A stretch of DNA of 64,000 nt from Pseudonocardia autotrophica (GTDB lineage Bacteria; Actinomycetota; Actinomycetes; Mycobacteriales; Pseudonocardiaceae), in the NCBI RefSeq assembly GCF_003945385.1, contig NZ_AP018920.1, positions 1,240,001 to 1,304,000 of the forward strand, in the 5' to 3' direction. The notes beneath the pieces were generated by a model. That model had not been told where the DNA came from, did no database searches, and saw only the letters and a list, made by a program, of their open reading frames with translations. The position numbers and the translations under genes are program-made. Shown one piece after another: positions 8,721-16,864 of this stretch (within the stretch, counting starts at the first letter, position 1; each line of letters begins with the position of its first letter).

Positions 8721-10106
8721 GTGACCGCCGTCCGCACCCACCGCAGTGCCGAGGAGATCGGCCGCACCGAGCGGGGCCCGCGCGAGCTGCCCGCGCTGGG
8801 CCGCACCGCACCGGTGCCGCTGCCCGAGGTGGTGACCGGGACGCTCCCGAACGGGCTGACCGTGATCGCCGCCCGCCGTCCGGGGGTGCCGCTGGTCGAG
8901 ACCGTGCTGCGGATCCCGGCGGCGTCGCCCGCCGACTCGGCGGAGGCCGGCTGGACCGCCGGGATGGAGCTCGTCGCCGAGACCATGCTTACCGGCACCG
9001 CCTCGCGGGACCGGGTCGGGATCGACGACGAACTGGCGGGTGTCGGTGCCGAGCTGGGCGTCGGCGTCGACCCGGAGTGGCTGCAGGTCGGCGGCTCCGC
9101 GCTGGCGTCCGGGCTGCCGGTCGTGCTCGACGTGCTGGCCGACGTGCTCACCGGTGCCACCCATCCCGACGACGAGGTGTTCCGCGAACGGTCCCGGCTC
9201 GCCGAGCGGATCGCGGTCGCCAGGGCGCAGCCGCGCACGGTCGCCCGTGAGGCGCTGATGCGCAGGCGGTTCGGCGACCATCCGATCGTCTCCGAGATGC
9301 CGACCGCGGCAGCGGTCGCCGGGATCGCGCCCGAGCGGGTCCGGGAGCTGCACGCCGGCACCGTCGTACCCGGCGGTGCCCGGCTGGTGCTGGTCGGCGA
9401 CATCGACCCGCAGGCCGCGATCGCCGAGGTCACGGCCCGCCTCGGCGGCTGGTCCGACGACCACCCGGCGCGCCGGTTGACGGCGCCGCCGATGCCCTCG
9501 GCCGGCGATCTCGAGCTGGTCCACCGGCCCGGCTCGGTGCAGTCCCAGATCCGGCTCACCGCACCCGGCCTGGACCGCACCGACGAGCGCTACACCGCTT
9601 TCCAGCTCGCCAACCTGGTGTTCGGCGGCTACTTCTCCTCGCGCTGGATGGAGAACGTGCGCGAGGACAAGGGCTACACCTACGGCGCGCACTCCGGGCA
9701 GGAGTTCGTGCCCGGCGGGGCCGTGCTGGGCCTCGACGTCGACGTCGCGTCCGACGTCACCGCCGCCGCGCTGCTCGAGACCCGCTACGAGCTCGGCCGG
9801 ATGATCGCGGTCCCGCCGACCGAGCAGGAGGTGGAGTCGGCCCGCCGGTACGCGATCGGGTCGCTGCTGATCTCGCTGGACAGCCAGTCCGCGCTGGCCG
9901 GGACACTGTCCGCGCTGGACGCTGTCGGGCTCGGTGTCGACTGGCTCCGGGATCGCCCGCAGCGGCTGGAGGCGGTCACCGTCGAGCAGGTCGCCGAGGC
10001 GGCCGCGGAGCTGTTCGCGCCGGCCCGGTTCACCGGCGTGGTGGTCGGCGACGCCGAGGCGATCGGGTCCCGGCTCGCGGCGCTGGGCGGGGTGAGCCTG
10101 CCGTGA
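8721..10106 (+). CDS. M16 family peptidase-like protein, non-catalytic partner
   Basis: A 461-residue homologue of the upstream peptidase. It has TLPNGLTVIAARRPGVPLVE and a well-kept C-terminal M16 domain (FGGYFSSRWMENVREDKGYTYGAHS), but the zinc site is gone: where HLFEH should be, the sequence reads GMELVAETML. In the family, such inactive subunits bind substrate through a glycine-rich loop and pair with the active subunit. The GTG at 8721 has a GAGAGGGAG ribosome-binding site. It is 85 bp downstream of the catalytic gene and overlaps nudC by 4 nt, so the three genes are one operon. Confidence 0.9.
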   Translation: MTAVRTHRSAEEIGRTERGPRELPALGRTAPVPLPEVVTGTLPNGLTVIAARRPGVPLVETVLRIPAASPADSAEAGWTAGMELVAETMLTGTASRDRVGIDDELAGVGAELGVGVDPEWLQVGGSALASGLPVVLDVLADVLTGATHPDDEVFRERSRLAERIAVARAQPRTVAREALMRRRFGDHPIVSEMPTAAAVAGIAPERVRELHAGTVVPGGARLVLVGDIDPQAAIAEVTARLGGWSDDHPARRLTAPPMPSAGDLELVHRPGSVQSQIRLTAPGLDRTDERYTAFQLANLVFGGYFSSRWMENVREDKGYTYGAHSGQEFVPGGAVLGLDVDVASDVTAAALLETRYELGRMIAVPPTEQEVESARRYAIGSLLISLDSQSALAGTLSALDAVGLGVDWLRDRPQRLEAVTVEQVAEAAAELFAPARFTGVVVGDAEAIGSRLAALGGVSLP

Positions 10107-11152
10107 GCGGTGCCGCCGCCTCCCGGGGCGACTTCACACTGACCGAGCAGCCCGTGCTCTCCCGCAACGCGCTGGTCCGCGACGAGAACCTGCGCCTGGA
10201 CCCGGAGTACGTGCGCGACTCCTGGCCGAAGGCCCGGGTCGTCGTCGTCGACGAGTCCGGGCGCACCCCGGTGGACTGGCAGACCGACCCGGACCGGGAG
10301 TTCCGCGAGGGCGACGCCGCCGCCTGGGATGCTGCCGCCGGCCGGGACGGCCGGATCCGTACCCGTGCGGGCTCCGACGTCGCCCCGGAGCCGCCCACCG
10401 AGGCGGTCCTGCTCGGCGAGGCCGACGGTGTCCCGTACTGGGCGGTGCGGGTCGGCTCCGCCAAGACCGCCGACAGCGACGTGTTCGCGGGCGGCCCGGG
10501 GGAGTGGACCGACCTGCGGGCGGCCGGCGCGTTCCTGGATCCGCTCGGCTCCGGGCTGCTCACCGGCGCGGTCGCGACGCTGAACTGGCACGAGCGGGCC
10601 CGGTTCTGCGCGGTCGACGGCACCCGCACCCGCCCGCAGAACGCAGGCTGGGCCCGCCGCTGCGAGAACGGCCACGAGGAGTACCCGCGCACCGATCCGG
10701 CGATCATCTGCCTGGTGCACGACGGTGCCGACCGGGTCCTGCTGGCCCGCCAGCCGGTCTGGCCGGTCGGCCGTTACTCGGTGCTCGCCGGTTTCGTCGA
10801 GTCCGGTGAGTCGCTGGAGGCCTGCGTGCAGCGGGAGATCGCCGAGGAGGTCGGGATCGACGTCACCGACGTCCGCTACCTGGGCAGCCAGGCGTGGCCG
10901 TTCCCGCGGTCGCTGATGGTCGGGTTCCACGCGATCGGCGACCCGGAGGCCCCGCTGCGTCTCGCGGAGGGCGAGATCGCCGAGGCGCTGTGGATCACCC
11001 GTGCGCAGCTGCGAGCAGCACTCGCCCGCGGAGACTGGGGGAGCCGCGACGGCGACGCCGGGCAGCCCGACACCGATCCGGTCGTCATGCTGCCGGGCAC
11101 CGTGTCGATCGCCCGGACGATGCTGGAGTCCTGGGCCGCCGCCGGGGACTGA
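10103..11152 (+). CDS. nudC: NAD(+)/NADH pyrophosphatase, Nudix family
   Basis: A 349-residue Nudix hydrolase that splits NADH to NMNH and AMP, and in the family also removes NAD caps from RNA. The Nudix box GFVESGESLEACVQREIAEEVGI is complete, and the NudC signature SQAWPFPRSLMVGF follows it. The central zinc-ribbon region is altered: instead of two CxxC pairs it has one Cys in RFCAVDG and one in RRCENGHEEYPR, so classical zinc binding may be lost, as in other actinobacterial forms. GTG overlaps the upstream stop (GTGA). In mycobacteria nudC sits beside the mycoredoxin gene and uvrD2, as here. Confidence 0.93.
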   Translation: MSGAAASRGDFTLTEQPVLSRNALVRDENLRLDPEYVRDSWPKARVVVVDESGRTPVDWQTDPDREFREGDAAAWDAAAGRDGRIRTRAGSDVAPEPPTEAVLLGEADGVPYWAVRVGSAKTADSDVFAGGPGEWTDLRAAGAFLDPLGSGLLTGAVATLNWHERARFCAVDGTRTRPQNAGWARRCENGHEEYPRTDPAIICLVHDGADRVLLARQPVWPVGRYSVLAGFVESGESLEACVQREIAEEVGIDVTDVRYLGSQAWPFPRSLMVGFHAIGDPEAPLRLAEGEIAEALWITRAQLRAALARGDWGSRDGDAGQPDTDPVVMLPGTVSIARTMLESWAAAGD

Positions 11153-11164
11153 CCCCGGACGCAC

Positions 11165-11198
11165 GGCGGCGGCCCGGGCCGATGCCCGGGCCGCCGCC
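11165..11198. terminator. Bidirectional terminator between nudC and mycoredoxin
   Basis: A 15-bp perfect GC stem (GGCGGCGGCCCGGGC at 11165-11179, complement at 11184-11198) with a CGAT loop lies between two convergent genes. There is no strong T tract on either side. Confidence 0.7.
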
Positions 11199-11215
11199 GC
11201 ACTCCGTGCCTGGTC

Positions 11216-11455
11216 TCAGACGCCGAGACGCTGCTTCACCTCGGCGAAGCTGGGGTTCGTCGCGACCGACTCGTCGGGGAAGACGACGGTCGGGACGGTG
11301 CGGTTCCCGCCGTTGGCCTGCTCGACGAAGGAGACCGCGTCGGGTTCACGCTCGATGTCGATCTCCCGGTAGCCGATGCCGGCCTCGTCGAGCTGCAGCT
11401 TCAGCCTGCGACAGAAGCCGCACCAGCTGGTCGTGTACATGGTCAGGTCCGCCAT
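11216..11455 (-). CDS. Mycoredoxin / glutaredoxin-like protein
   Basis: A 79-residue thioredoxin-fold protein with the active site WCGFC near residue 12, the cis-Pro motif RTVPTVVF and a C-terminal helix. It corresponds by sequence pattern and by position (between nudC and uvrD2) to mycobacterial mycoredoxin-1 (Rv3198A), which removes mycothiol from S-mycothiolated proteins. I use the ATG at 11455 (MADLTMYTT); an upstream ATG at 11476 would add seven residues. It is convergent with nudC across a hairpin. Confidence 0.88.
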   Translation of the reverse strand: MADLTMYTTSWCGFCRRLKLQLDEAGIGYREIDIEREPDAVSFVEQANGGNRTVPTVVFPDESVATNPSFAEVKQRLGV

Positions 11456-11559
11456 GACCGGTACAACGGCGTACACCCCGGGCTTCTTCCCGGCGATGTC
11501 GCTTTCCGATCCGGCAAGCCACTTGACTTGCCGTGCTGGTAAATGATTCAGTTTCCGGT

Positions 11560-12000
11560 ATGGAAAACGAATCAGCCGCCCGCGACGCGCTGCGGGATCT
11601 CGAGACCGACCGCTCCGCGCTCGCCGGCCGGATCGCCGCCCCGGCCTGGCTGCATGCCGCGTTCGGCCTGGTCGCGGCCGCCTACGTACTGATGCCCGCC
11701 TTCGGTGAGACCGCCCGCGTGCAGTCCGTGTGGGGGCTGGCCGTCGTCGTCCTGGTGCTGCTGTGGGTGCACCGGCGGTTCACCGGGATCCGGCCGCGCG
11801 CCGTCGGGGGCCGGGCCTGGGCGGTGTGCGGCCTGACCGTCGTCGCGGTTCTGCTGCTGCTGAGCGTCTCGTTGGGCCTGGTGGCGTCGCTGTCGCCGTG
11901 GTGGGCGGTGGCCCCGGCGGTCGTCTGCTTCGGCGTCGTGTGGTGGGCCAACGTCGCATTCGAGCGGCTGACCAGGGAGAAGCTGCGCCGTGGGCACTGA
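11560..12000 (+). CDS. Four-helix membrane protein of unknown function
   Basis: A 146-residue protein with a charged N-terminal helix (residues 1-25, [19 protein letters not shown]) and four predicted membrane segments: [54 protein letters not shown] and [17 protein letters not shown]. The ATG at 11560 is chosen over an in-frame GTG at 11533. Its stop overlaps the start of a winged-helix regulator by 11 nt. Small membrane proteins paired with a PF13601-type regulator in this way are common in actinobacteria, and the regulator probably controls this gene. No enzymatic motif is visible. Confidence 0.75.
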   Translation: MENESAARDALRDLETDRSALAGRIAAPAWLHAAFGLVAAAYVLMPAFGETARVQSVWGLAVVVLVLLWVHRRFTGIRPRAVGGRAWAVCGLTVVAVLLLLSVSLGLVASLSPWWAVAPAVVCFGVVWWANVAFERLTREKLRRGH

Positions 12001-12340
12001 GCAGGCCGGTCCCGGCCTCGAGCGCGGGTTCGACGAGACCATCCACGCCCCGGTCCGGCTCCGGATCAGCGGCATCCTGCGGCACGTCGAGCAGATCGAC
12101 TTCGCGGTGCTCCGGGACACCCTCGGCATCGCCGACGCCACCCTCTCGAAGCACCTCAGGATCCTGGTCGACGCCGGGTACGCGACCACGACGAAGTCCC
12201 GCTCGGCGACCCGGTCCGACGCCCGCAGGCTCACCTGGATCGCACAGACCCGCAGCGGACGGGCCGCCTTCGACGCCCACGTCGAGGAACTGCGCCGGAT
12301 CGCCACCGGCACGATCACCGACCCCGATCCGGCGTCCTGA
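11990..12340 (+). CDS. Winged-helix transcriptional regulator (ArsR/MarR-like, HTH_34 type)
   Basis: A 116-residue single-domain DNA-binding protein. The sequence [52 protein letters not shown] is a complete winged helix, with recognition helix [11 protein letters not shown], followed by a wing and a short helix. No ligand domain or metal-binding Cys pair is present. The GTG at 11990 lies inside the upstream membrane-protein gene (11-nt overlap), indicating coupled translation. Its target is most likely its own operon. Confidence 0.85.
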   Translation: MGTEQAGPGLERGFDETIHAPVRLRISGILRHVEQIDFAVLRDTLGIADATLSKHLRILVDAGYATTTKSRSATRSDARRLTWIAQTRSGRAAFDAHVEELRRIATGTITDPDPAS

Positions 12341-12674
12341 CCCAGCGCCGCCTCGCACAGCGCCGCCTCGCACAGCGCCGCCTCGCACAGCGCCGCCTCG
12401 CACAGCGCCGGCCCGCACGGCCCCGGCCGGGACAGCGCCGCCGTGCACAATGCGGCCCGCCCTGCACCGCGCAGCGTCGCCCTGTGCTGAGCGGCCCCGC
12501 CCCGCCCGCCTTGCGCCGCTCTGCGCCGCGCTGTCCCGGCCGTTCGCACGGATTCGCAGCACCCGCACGGGATCCGATCCCGTGCGGACGGCCCGAACCC
12601 GTGCGAACCCGAGCGGTCGGAGGGAGTCCGGTGGGTCCGGCGGGACTGTCGGGGCCGGGTGTCAGGATGAGGGT
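12341..12674. repeat. Post-stop 15-nt tandem repeat and non-coding spacer
   Basis: Directly after the regulator's stop, the unit CAGCGCCGCCTCGCA occurs four times without change (12343-12402) and a fifth time with two changes (12403-12417). Degenerate relatives continue to about 12500. The remainder to 12674 is GC-rich with no gene on either strand. A CAGGAT hexamer at 12663-12668 lies 6 nt before the uvrD2 start and may be its -10 element. Confidence 0.85.
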
Positions 12675-14759
12675 GTGCCGTCCCGAACCCCCGCCCGCGC
12701 CGGACAGATCCCGCAGAGCGAAGACGGGCTGGACCCCGAGCAGCGGGCCGCGGTCACCGCGCCGCGCGGCCCGGTCTGTGTACTGGCGGGTGCCGGCACC
12801 GGCAAGACCCGCACGATCACCCGCCGGATCGCGCACCTGGTCGCGCAGGGGCACGTCGCCGCCGGCCAGGTCCTCGCCGTCACCTTCACCGCGCGCGCGG
12901 CGGGGGAGCTGCGCACCCGGCTGCGCGGGCTGGACGCGCCGGGCGTGCAGGCCCGCACCTTCCACGCCGCCGCGCTGCGCCAGCTGCGCTACTTCTGGCC
13001 GCAGGTGATCGGCGGGCAGCCGTGGCCGCTGCTCGACGGCAAGTTCCGGCTGGTCGGCCAGGCCGCCGCCCGGGCCCGGGCCGGCACCGACTCGGACGCG
13101 CTGCGCGACCTGTCCTCGGAGATCGAGTGGGCCAAGTCCTCACTGATCGCCCCGGTCGACTATCCGGCCGAGGCGGCCCGGCGCAAGCGCGACGTCCCCG
13201 GATCGGCCGAGCAGGTCGCGCAGGTCTACGCGGGCTACGAGGAGCTGAAGAACTCCGCGCAGATGCTCGACTTCGACGACCTGCTGCTGCACACCGCGGT
13301 CGCGCTGGAGGAACACGCCGGGGTCGCCGAGGAGTTCCGGTCCCGCTACCGCTGCTTCGTGGTCGACGAGTACCAGGACGTCACCCCGCTGCAGCAGCGC
13401 CTGCTCGACGCCTGGGTCGGCGACCGGGACGATCTGACCGTCGTCGGCGACGCGAACCAGACGATCTACACCTTCGCCGGGGCCTCGCCGCGGTACCTGC
13501 TGGAGTTCCCGCGCCGCTTCCCGGGCGCCGCCGTCGTCCGGCTGCAGCGCGACTACCGGTCCACCCCGCAGATCGTCTCCTGCGCGAACCAGCTGATCGG
13601 TGCCGCCCGGCACCGCCCGGCCGGATCCCGCCTCCAGCTGGTCGGGCAACTCCCGCCCGGCCCGGACCCGGACTTCTCCGAGCACGACGACGAGCCTGCC
13701 GAGGCCGCCGCGGCCGCCGGCCGGATCCTCACGCTGCTCCGCGACGGGACACCGCCATCGGAGATCGCGGTGCTGTTCCGGATCAACGCCCAGTCCGAGG
13801 CGTTCGAGCAGGCGCTCTCCGACGCCGGGGTGCCTTATCAGGTGCGCGGCGGCGAGCGGTTCTTCGCCCGCCCGGAGATCCGCCGGGCGATGATCGCGCT
13901 GCGCGGAGCGGCGCCCGAGCAGCGGCCCGGCACCGATCTCGTCGACGTGACCCGCGCCGTGCTCGGTGCCCGAGCCGGGCTCAGCGACGAGCCACCGAAG
14001 GGTGCCACCCTGCGCGCCCAGTGGGAGTCGCTGCTCGCGCTGGTCGGGGTGGCCGAGGAGCTCGCCGCCGCCGAACCGGCGGCCGATCTCGCCCGGCTGT
14101 GCACCGAACTGGACACCCGCGCGGACTCCGCGCAGGCACCCGTCGTGCAGGGGGTCACGCTGGCCTCGCTGCACGCCGCGAAGGGTCTGGAGTGGGATGC
14201 GGTGTTCCTGGTCGGGCTCGCCGACGGGACGCTGCCGATCGGGCACGCGGGCGACGACGAGCAGGCGATCGAGGAGGAGCGCAGGCTCTTCTACGTCGGG
14301 ATCACCCGCGCGCGGCGGGTGTTGTCGATGTCCTGGTCGCTGTCGCGGGCGTCCGGGCGCGGGTCGAAGCGACGCCGCTCCCGGTTCCTCTACGGACTGA
14401 TCCCGGACTCGCACCCGGCGTCGCGGGTCGCGGGCGAGCGCCGCCCGGGCGGCCCGCGCCCCCGCTGCCGGGTCTGCGGCACCCCGCTGTTCGGTGGCAC
14501 CGCAACCAAGCTGATGCGCTGCGACGACTGCCCGTCCGACGTCGATCTCGAACTGCTCGACCGGCTCAAGCAATGGCGGGCCGGTGAGGCCAAGCAGCAG
14601 GACGTGCCGGCCTTCGTCGTGCTCACCGACGCGACGCTGACCGCGATCGCCGAGCAGCGCCCGGCCGATCCCGCTGCGCTGGTAGGCATCCCGGGGATCG
14701 GGGCAGCCAAGCTCGACCGGTACGGCGACGCCGTGCTGACCCTGCTCGCCGAGCGGTAG
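12675..14759 (+). CDS. uvrD2: ATP-dependent DNA helicase UvrD2 (SF1, with HRDC domain)
   Basis: A 694-residue SF1A helicase. Motif I is [11 protein letters not shown] (about residues 40-50), Walker B VVDEYQDV, motif [16 protein letters not shown], then [32 protein letters not shown] and [11 protein letters not shown]. After the helicase core comes a four-Cys segment (CRVCG ... CDDC, about 575-605) and a C-terminal HRDC domain ([33 protein letters not shown]). Helicase plus tetracysteine plus HRDC is the mycobacterial UvrD2 layout; that enzyme unwinds DNA 3' to 5' and is essential in mycobacteria. The GTG at 12675 starts the family-length protein; the open frame extends much further upstream but crosses the repeat block. 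Confidence 0.93.
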   Translation: MPSRTPARAGQIPQSEDGLDPEQRAAVTAPRGPVCVLAGAGTGKTRTITRRIAHLVAQGHVAAGQVLAVTFTARAAGELRTRLRGLDAPGVQARTFHAAALRQLRYFWPQVIGGQPWPLLDGKFRLVGQAAARARAGTDSDALRDLSSEIEWAKSSLIAPVDYPAEAARRKRDVPGSAEQVAQVYAGYEELKNSAQMLDFDDLLLHTAVALEEHAGVAEEFRSRYRCFVVDEYQDVTPLQQRLLDAWVGDRDDLTVVGDANQTIYTFAGASPRYLLEFPRRFPGAAVVRLQRDYRSTPQIVSCANQLIGAARHRPAGSRLQLVGQLPPGPDPDFSEHDDEPAEAAAAAGRILTLLRDGTPPSEIAVLFRINAQSEAFEQALSDAGVPYQVRGGERFFARPEIRRAMIALRGAAPEQRPGTDLVDVTRAVLGARAGLSDEPPKGATLRAQWESLLALVGVAEELAAAEPAADLARLCTELDTRADSAQAPVVQGVTLASLHAAKGLEWDAVFLVGLADGTLPIGHAGDDEQAIEEERRLFYVGITRARRVLSMSWSLSRASGRGSKRRRSRFLYGLIPDSHPASRVAGERRPGGPRPRCRVCGTPLFGGTATKLMRCDDCPSDVDLELLDRLKQWRAGEAKQQDVPAFVVLTDATLTAIAEQRPADPAALVGIPGIGAAKLDRYGDAVLTLLAER

Positions 14760-14806
14760 TGGACCCCTCTTCGGTCAGTCCACGGTGAACTTCCGGAGAG
14801 AGTTCG

Positions 14807-14846
14807 GAAAAACAGGTTGCAACGCTGTGCACGGCACTTCTAGTGT
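14807..14846 (+). promoter_or_regulatory. Candidate whiB7 promoter with AT-rich WhiB7 box
   Basis: TTGCAA (14817-14822) and TAGTGT (14841-14846) are spaced by 18 bp. An A-rich patch, GGAAAAACA (14806-14814), lies immediately upstream of the -35. In mycobacteria WhiB7 binds with its AT-hook to an AT-rich patch in exactly this position and activates its own gene. The predicted start near 14853 gives a leader of about 515 nt before whiB7. Confidence 0.6.
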
Positions 14847-14942
14847 CGACTGCACCGAGTGGAGCACATCGCTCCATCGAGTTCTGCGCCGCGCGGGAGA
14901 CCGCCCGGCGGGACGCACGGAGACACCGAGGAGGTGGCCGGA

Positions 14943-15206
14943 ATGAACGACTTCGCTCTGATCACCCGGACCGACCTCACCGTGGCGTGCCCGCCCGCGA
15001 GCATCGTCCCGCACGCCGTCGCACACGCGACGCTCGGCGAGCGTTTCTGGCAGCGGACCGAGGCCGTCGGCGGCTCGTTCCGCACCCGGGGAGACGTGTA
15101 CGTCCGTCCGGCGGGCCCGGCCACCGTGATCGCCATGGGATCCGCTCCGATCACCGATGACAAGTTCACAGTTGCGTCCGTTCCCGGGCGCCGAGGGGGA
15201 ACCTGA
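14943..15206 (+). CDS. Small hypothetical protein in the whiB7 leader
   Basis: An 87-residue ORF with a good ribosome-binding site (GAGGAGGTGGCCGGA before the ATG). The protein starts MNDFALITRTDLTV and has no signal peptide, membrane helix or known motif. It lies between the putative whiB7 promoter and the intrinsic terminator at 15233-15281, and its stop is 27 nt before that hairpin. In mycobacteria a short upstream ORF in the whiB7 leader senses translation stress; this ORF sits where such a leader peptide would be, though it is longer. It may be a real small protein, a leader ORF, or both. Confidence 0.55.
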   Translation: MNDFALITRTDLTVACPPASIVPHAVAHATLGERFWQRTEAVGGSFRTRGDVYVRPAGPATVIAMGSAPITDDKFTVASVPGRRGGT

Positions 15207-15232
15207 CCCTCAGCGCTCGCGCCGAGTCCCGA

Positions 15233-15281
15233 TCGGGGCCGCGGAACCCACGCACACGGGTTCCACGGCCCCGATTTTTTT
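15233..15281 (+). terminator. Intrinsic terminator (attenuator) in the whiB7 leader
   Basis: A 17-bp stem with one C-A mismatch (arms 15233-15249 and 15258-15274), an 8-nt loop and seven T residues (15275-15281). It is a textbook Rho-independent terminator placed 87 nt before the whiB7 start rather than after a gene cluster, which suggests attenuation. Confidence 0.85.
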
Positions 15282-15367
15282 GTCCGCACATCCGTCCCGA
15301 GGAAAGCAGATCTGTGCAGAACGCAGGTCCGACAACCGTCCGAGAAGTTCGATCGAGGAGGTCGATC

Positions 15368-15751
15368 GTGTACGTGAGATCCGCTCCGTGTGACGGCGGA
15401 GTGATCCAGACCGAGAGCGGTGGCGGCTGCTCGTCGCCCGCAGGCGAGCAATCGCCGGCCGGAGCAGCCGCCACCGGGCAGTGGTCGGCCCTGCCGTGCC
15501 GCAACGGCGATGCGGACCTGTGGTTCGCCGAGTCGCCGACCGAGCTGGAGCAGGCCAAGGAGCTCTGCGCCGGCTGTCCGGTGCGGGACGCCTGCCTGTC
15601 CGGCGCACTGTCCCGAGGTGAGCCGTGGGGGGTGTGGGGTGGCGAGATCTTCGACCGCGGTCAGGTGATCCCGCGCAAGCGGCCGAGGGGGCGTCCCCGC
15701 AAGGCCGACCTGGAACGCGACCGCGCCTACGCGCTGGCCGCCGGCTGCTGA
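15368..15751 (+). CDS. whiB7: WhiB7-type iron-sulfur transcription factor
   Basis: A 127-residue Wbl protein. Four cluster Cys are visible: LPCRNGD, then LCAGCPVRDACL (CxxC plus Cys), followed by the sigma-A-contacting turn GVWGGE and a C-terminal AT-hook RGRPRK. WhiB plus AT-hook is specific to WhiB7, the activator of intrinsic antibiotic resistance genes that binds a [4Fe-4S] cluster and the main sigma factor. The GTG at 15368 is chosen for the AGGAGG 7 nt upstream; a GTG at 15314 is in frame but has no such site. Located directly after uvrD2 and before AarF, as in mycobacteria. Regulation is probably by attenuation plus autoregulation (see the leader elements). Confidence 0.93.
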   Translation: MYVRSAPCDGGVIQTESGGGCSSPAGEQSPAGAAATGQWSALPCRNGDADLWFAESPTELEQAKELCAGCPVRDACLSGALSRGEPWGVWGGEIFDRGQVIPRKRPRGRPRKADLERDRAYALAAGC

Positions 15752-15822
15752 ACCACCCCGGACCGGCCCTGAGCGGCTGATCCGCTGTGCCACAACAAGA
15801 CCCGACCGACGAGGAGACCGAG

Positions 15823-16086
15823 ATGAAGAACCTGACGATGGCGCCGGCAGTGCCGGCCGAGCGACCGAGCACCCACCGCGACCACACCGCCACTCTGGTG
15901 AACCAGGAGAACGCGATGACTCTCATCCATGAAGCGCTGGCGAGATCTCATCAGCAGGAGGCGCTACGCGAGGCGGCTGAGTACCGGTTCGCCCGCCGGC
16001 TGAGCGCCGCCCGCCGCTGGACCCGGCTCGCATCCTGGGTCTCGGCCCGCGCCGCGCGGGCCCGGGCTCGGGCCCGGGTCACCTGA
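15823..16086 (+). CDS. Small basic hypothetical protein
   Basis: An 87-residue protein. The ATG at 15823 follows GACGAGGAGACCGAG, a fair ribosome-binding site; a second ATG at 15916 (MTLIHEALARSHQ) is also possible and marks the better conserved half as I remember it from actinobacterial genomes. The C-terminus is strongly basic (ARRLSAARRWTRLASWVSARAARARARARVT) and amphipathic. It has no known domain. It lies between whiB7 and the TetR/VOC pair and ends in a strong hairpin terminator. Function unknown; a DNA- or ribosome-associated helix is possible but not shown. Confidence 0.6.
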   Translation: MKNLTMAPAVPAERPSTHRDHTATLVNQENAMTLIHEALARSHQQEALREAAEYRFARRLSAARRWTRLASWVSARAARARARARVT

Positions 16087-16130
16087 TCCCTGTCGCACGA
16101 CGGGCCCACGAGATGGCCCCGCACATGACG

Positions 16131-16163
16131 CTGCCCCGCCCGGACCGGTTCCGGGCGGGGCAG
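16131..16163 (+). terminator. Hairpin terminator after the small basic protein
   Basis: A 14-bp perfect stem (CTGCCCCGCCCGGA and its complement, 16131-16144 and 16150-16163) with a 5-nt loop. No T tract follows. Confidence 0.65.
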
Positions 16164-16423
16164 CGCCGTATGCGGGGCAGTGCGGTCTTGCCGGGTAGTG
16201 CGGACTCGCAGCGCAGTGCGGTCTTGCAGTGCAGTGCGGTCTGACGAGGTAGCTCGGTCTCGCTGGGCCGTACCGTCTTGCGGGGCCGTGCCGCCGTGCG
16301 GGAACAACGTCGGCTTTTCGGGCAGTGCCCTCTTACAGTGCAACGCCGCCTTGCAGTGCAACGCCGCCTTGCAGCGCAGGGCCGTCTCGCAGCGCTGTAT
16401 GCGGGGCGCGTCCGAGGCGCCGA
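16164..16423. repeat. Degenerate short tandem repeats downstream of the VOC gene
   Basis: Irregular repeats of about 15 nt around the theme GCAGTGCGGTCTTGC and GTGCAACGCCGCCTT (for example GTGCAACGCCGCCTTGCA twice at 16337-16372). They fill the spacer between the terminator and the stop of the VOC protein gene (minus strand). No gene is seen. Confidence 0.7.
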
Positions 16424-16849
16424 TCAGGCGGGCCCCGCGCCCACCCCGTCGGCGAAGGCCGCGGCGAACTCCGGCGACGGCGGGATCTCGGTGATCACGT
16501 CGACGAGGACCCCGTCCGGCCCGGAGACGATGAAGTGCCGCTGACCGAAGTCCTCGTCGCGCAGCTCCAGCGCGACCGGCAGCCCGCCCCGCACGACCAG
16601 CCGCGTCCACTCGGCGTCGACGTCGTCGACCTCGAGGTTCACCAGCACGCCCGCCGCGGATCGCCCGCGGTACGCCTCGGGGATCGTCGGGTGGTCGCGG
16701 TCGAGCACCGCGATCTCGTGGCCCTCGCGCCGCAGGCTCACGTACCAGTCGGCGTCGAAGGTGATCTGGAAGCCCATCGGGCCGGTCCAGAATGCGCGTG
16801 CGGCAGCGACGTCGCCGGTCGCGAGGACGGGATAGCAGCTGGTCAGCAC
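16424..16849 (-). CDS. VOC (glyoxalase/bleomycin-resistance fold) protein
   Basis: A 141-residue single-domain VOC protein with the paired beta-alpha-beta-beta-beta modules: SCYPVLATGDVAAARAFWTGPMGFQITFDADWYVSLRREGHEIAVLD and VNLEVDDVDAEWTRLVVRGGLPVALELRDEDFGQRHFIVSGPDGVLVDVITEI. The GQRHF...DPDG-type end is typical of bleomycin-resistance/dioxygenase relatives. Substrate unknown. The GTG at 16849 follows GGAGG 6 nt upstream. It is transcribed divergently from a TetR gene; its promoter (TTGACA 16915-16910, TAGCTT 16892-16887, 17-bp spacer) overlaps two TetR-like palindromes, so the TetR protein very likely represses it. Confidence 0.88.
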   Translation of the reverse strand: MLTSCYPVLATGDVAAARAFWTGPMGFQITFDADWYVSLRREGHEIAVLDRDHPTIPEAYRGRSAAGVLVNLEVDDVDAEWTRLVVRGGLPVALELRDEDFGQRHFIVSGPDGVLVDVITEIPPSPEFAAAFADGVGAGPA

Positions 16850-16864
16850 GGGTACCTCCGGAGA

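Noticed and set aside
8632..8722. A 30-codon GTG ORF that overlaps the stop of the first M16 gene and the start of the second
   Set aside because: Composition is that of random GC-rich DNA, no ribosome site of its own is needed for the second gene (which has GAGAGGGAG), and no motif is present.
5924..9580. Very long open frames on the opposite strand of proA and the M16 genes (and similar cases elsewhere)
   Set aside because: They are by-products of high GC codon bias; their translations are Arg/Gly/Ala-rich without domains, while the sense strand holds clear enzymes.
12343..12417. CRISPR-like array
   Set aside because: Units are contiguous 15-nt tandem repeats without unique spacers; no cas gene is in the window.
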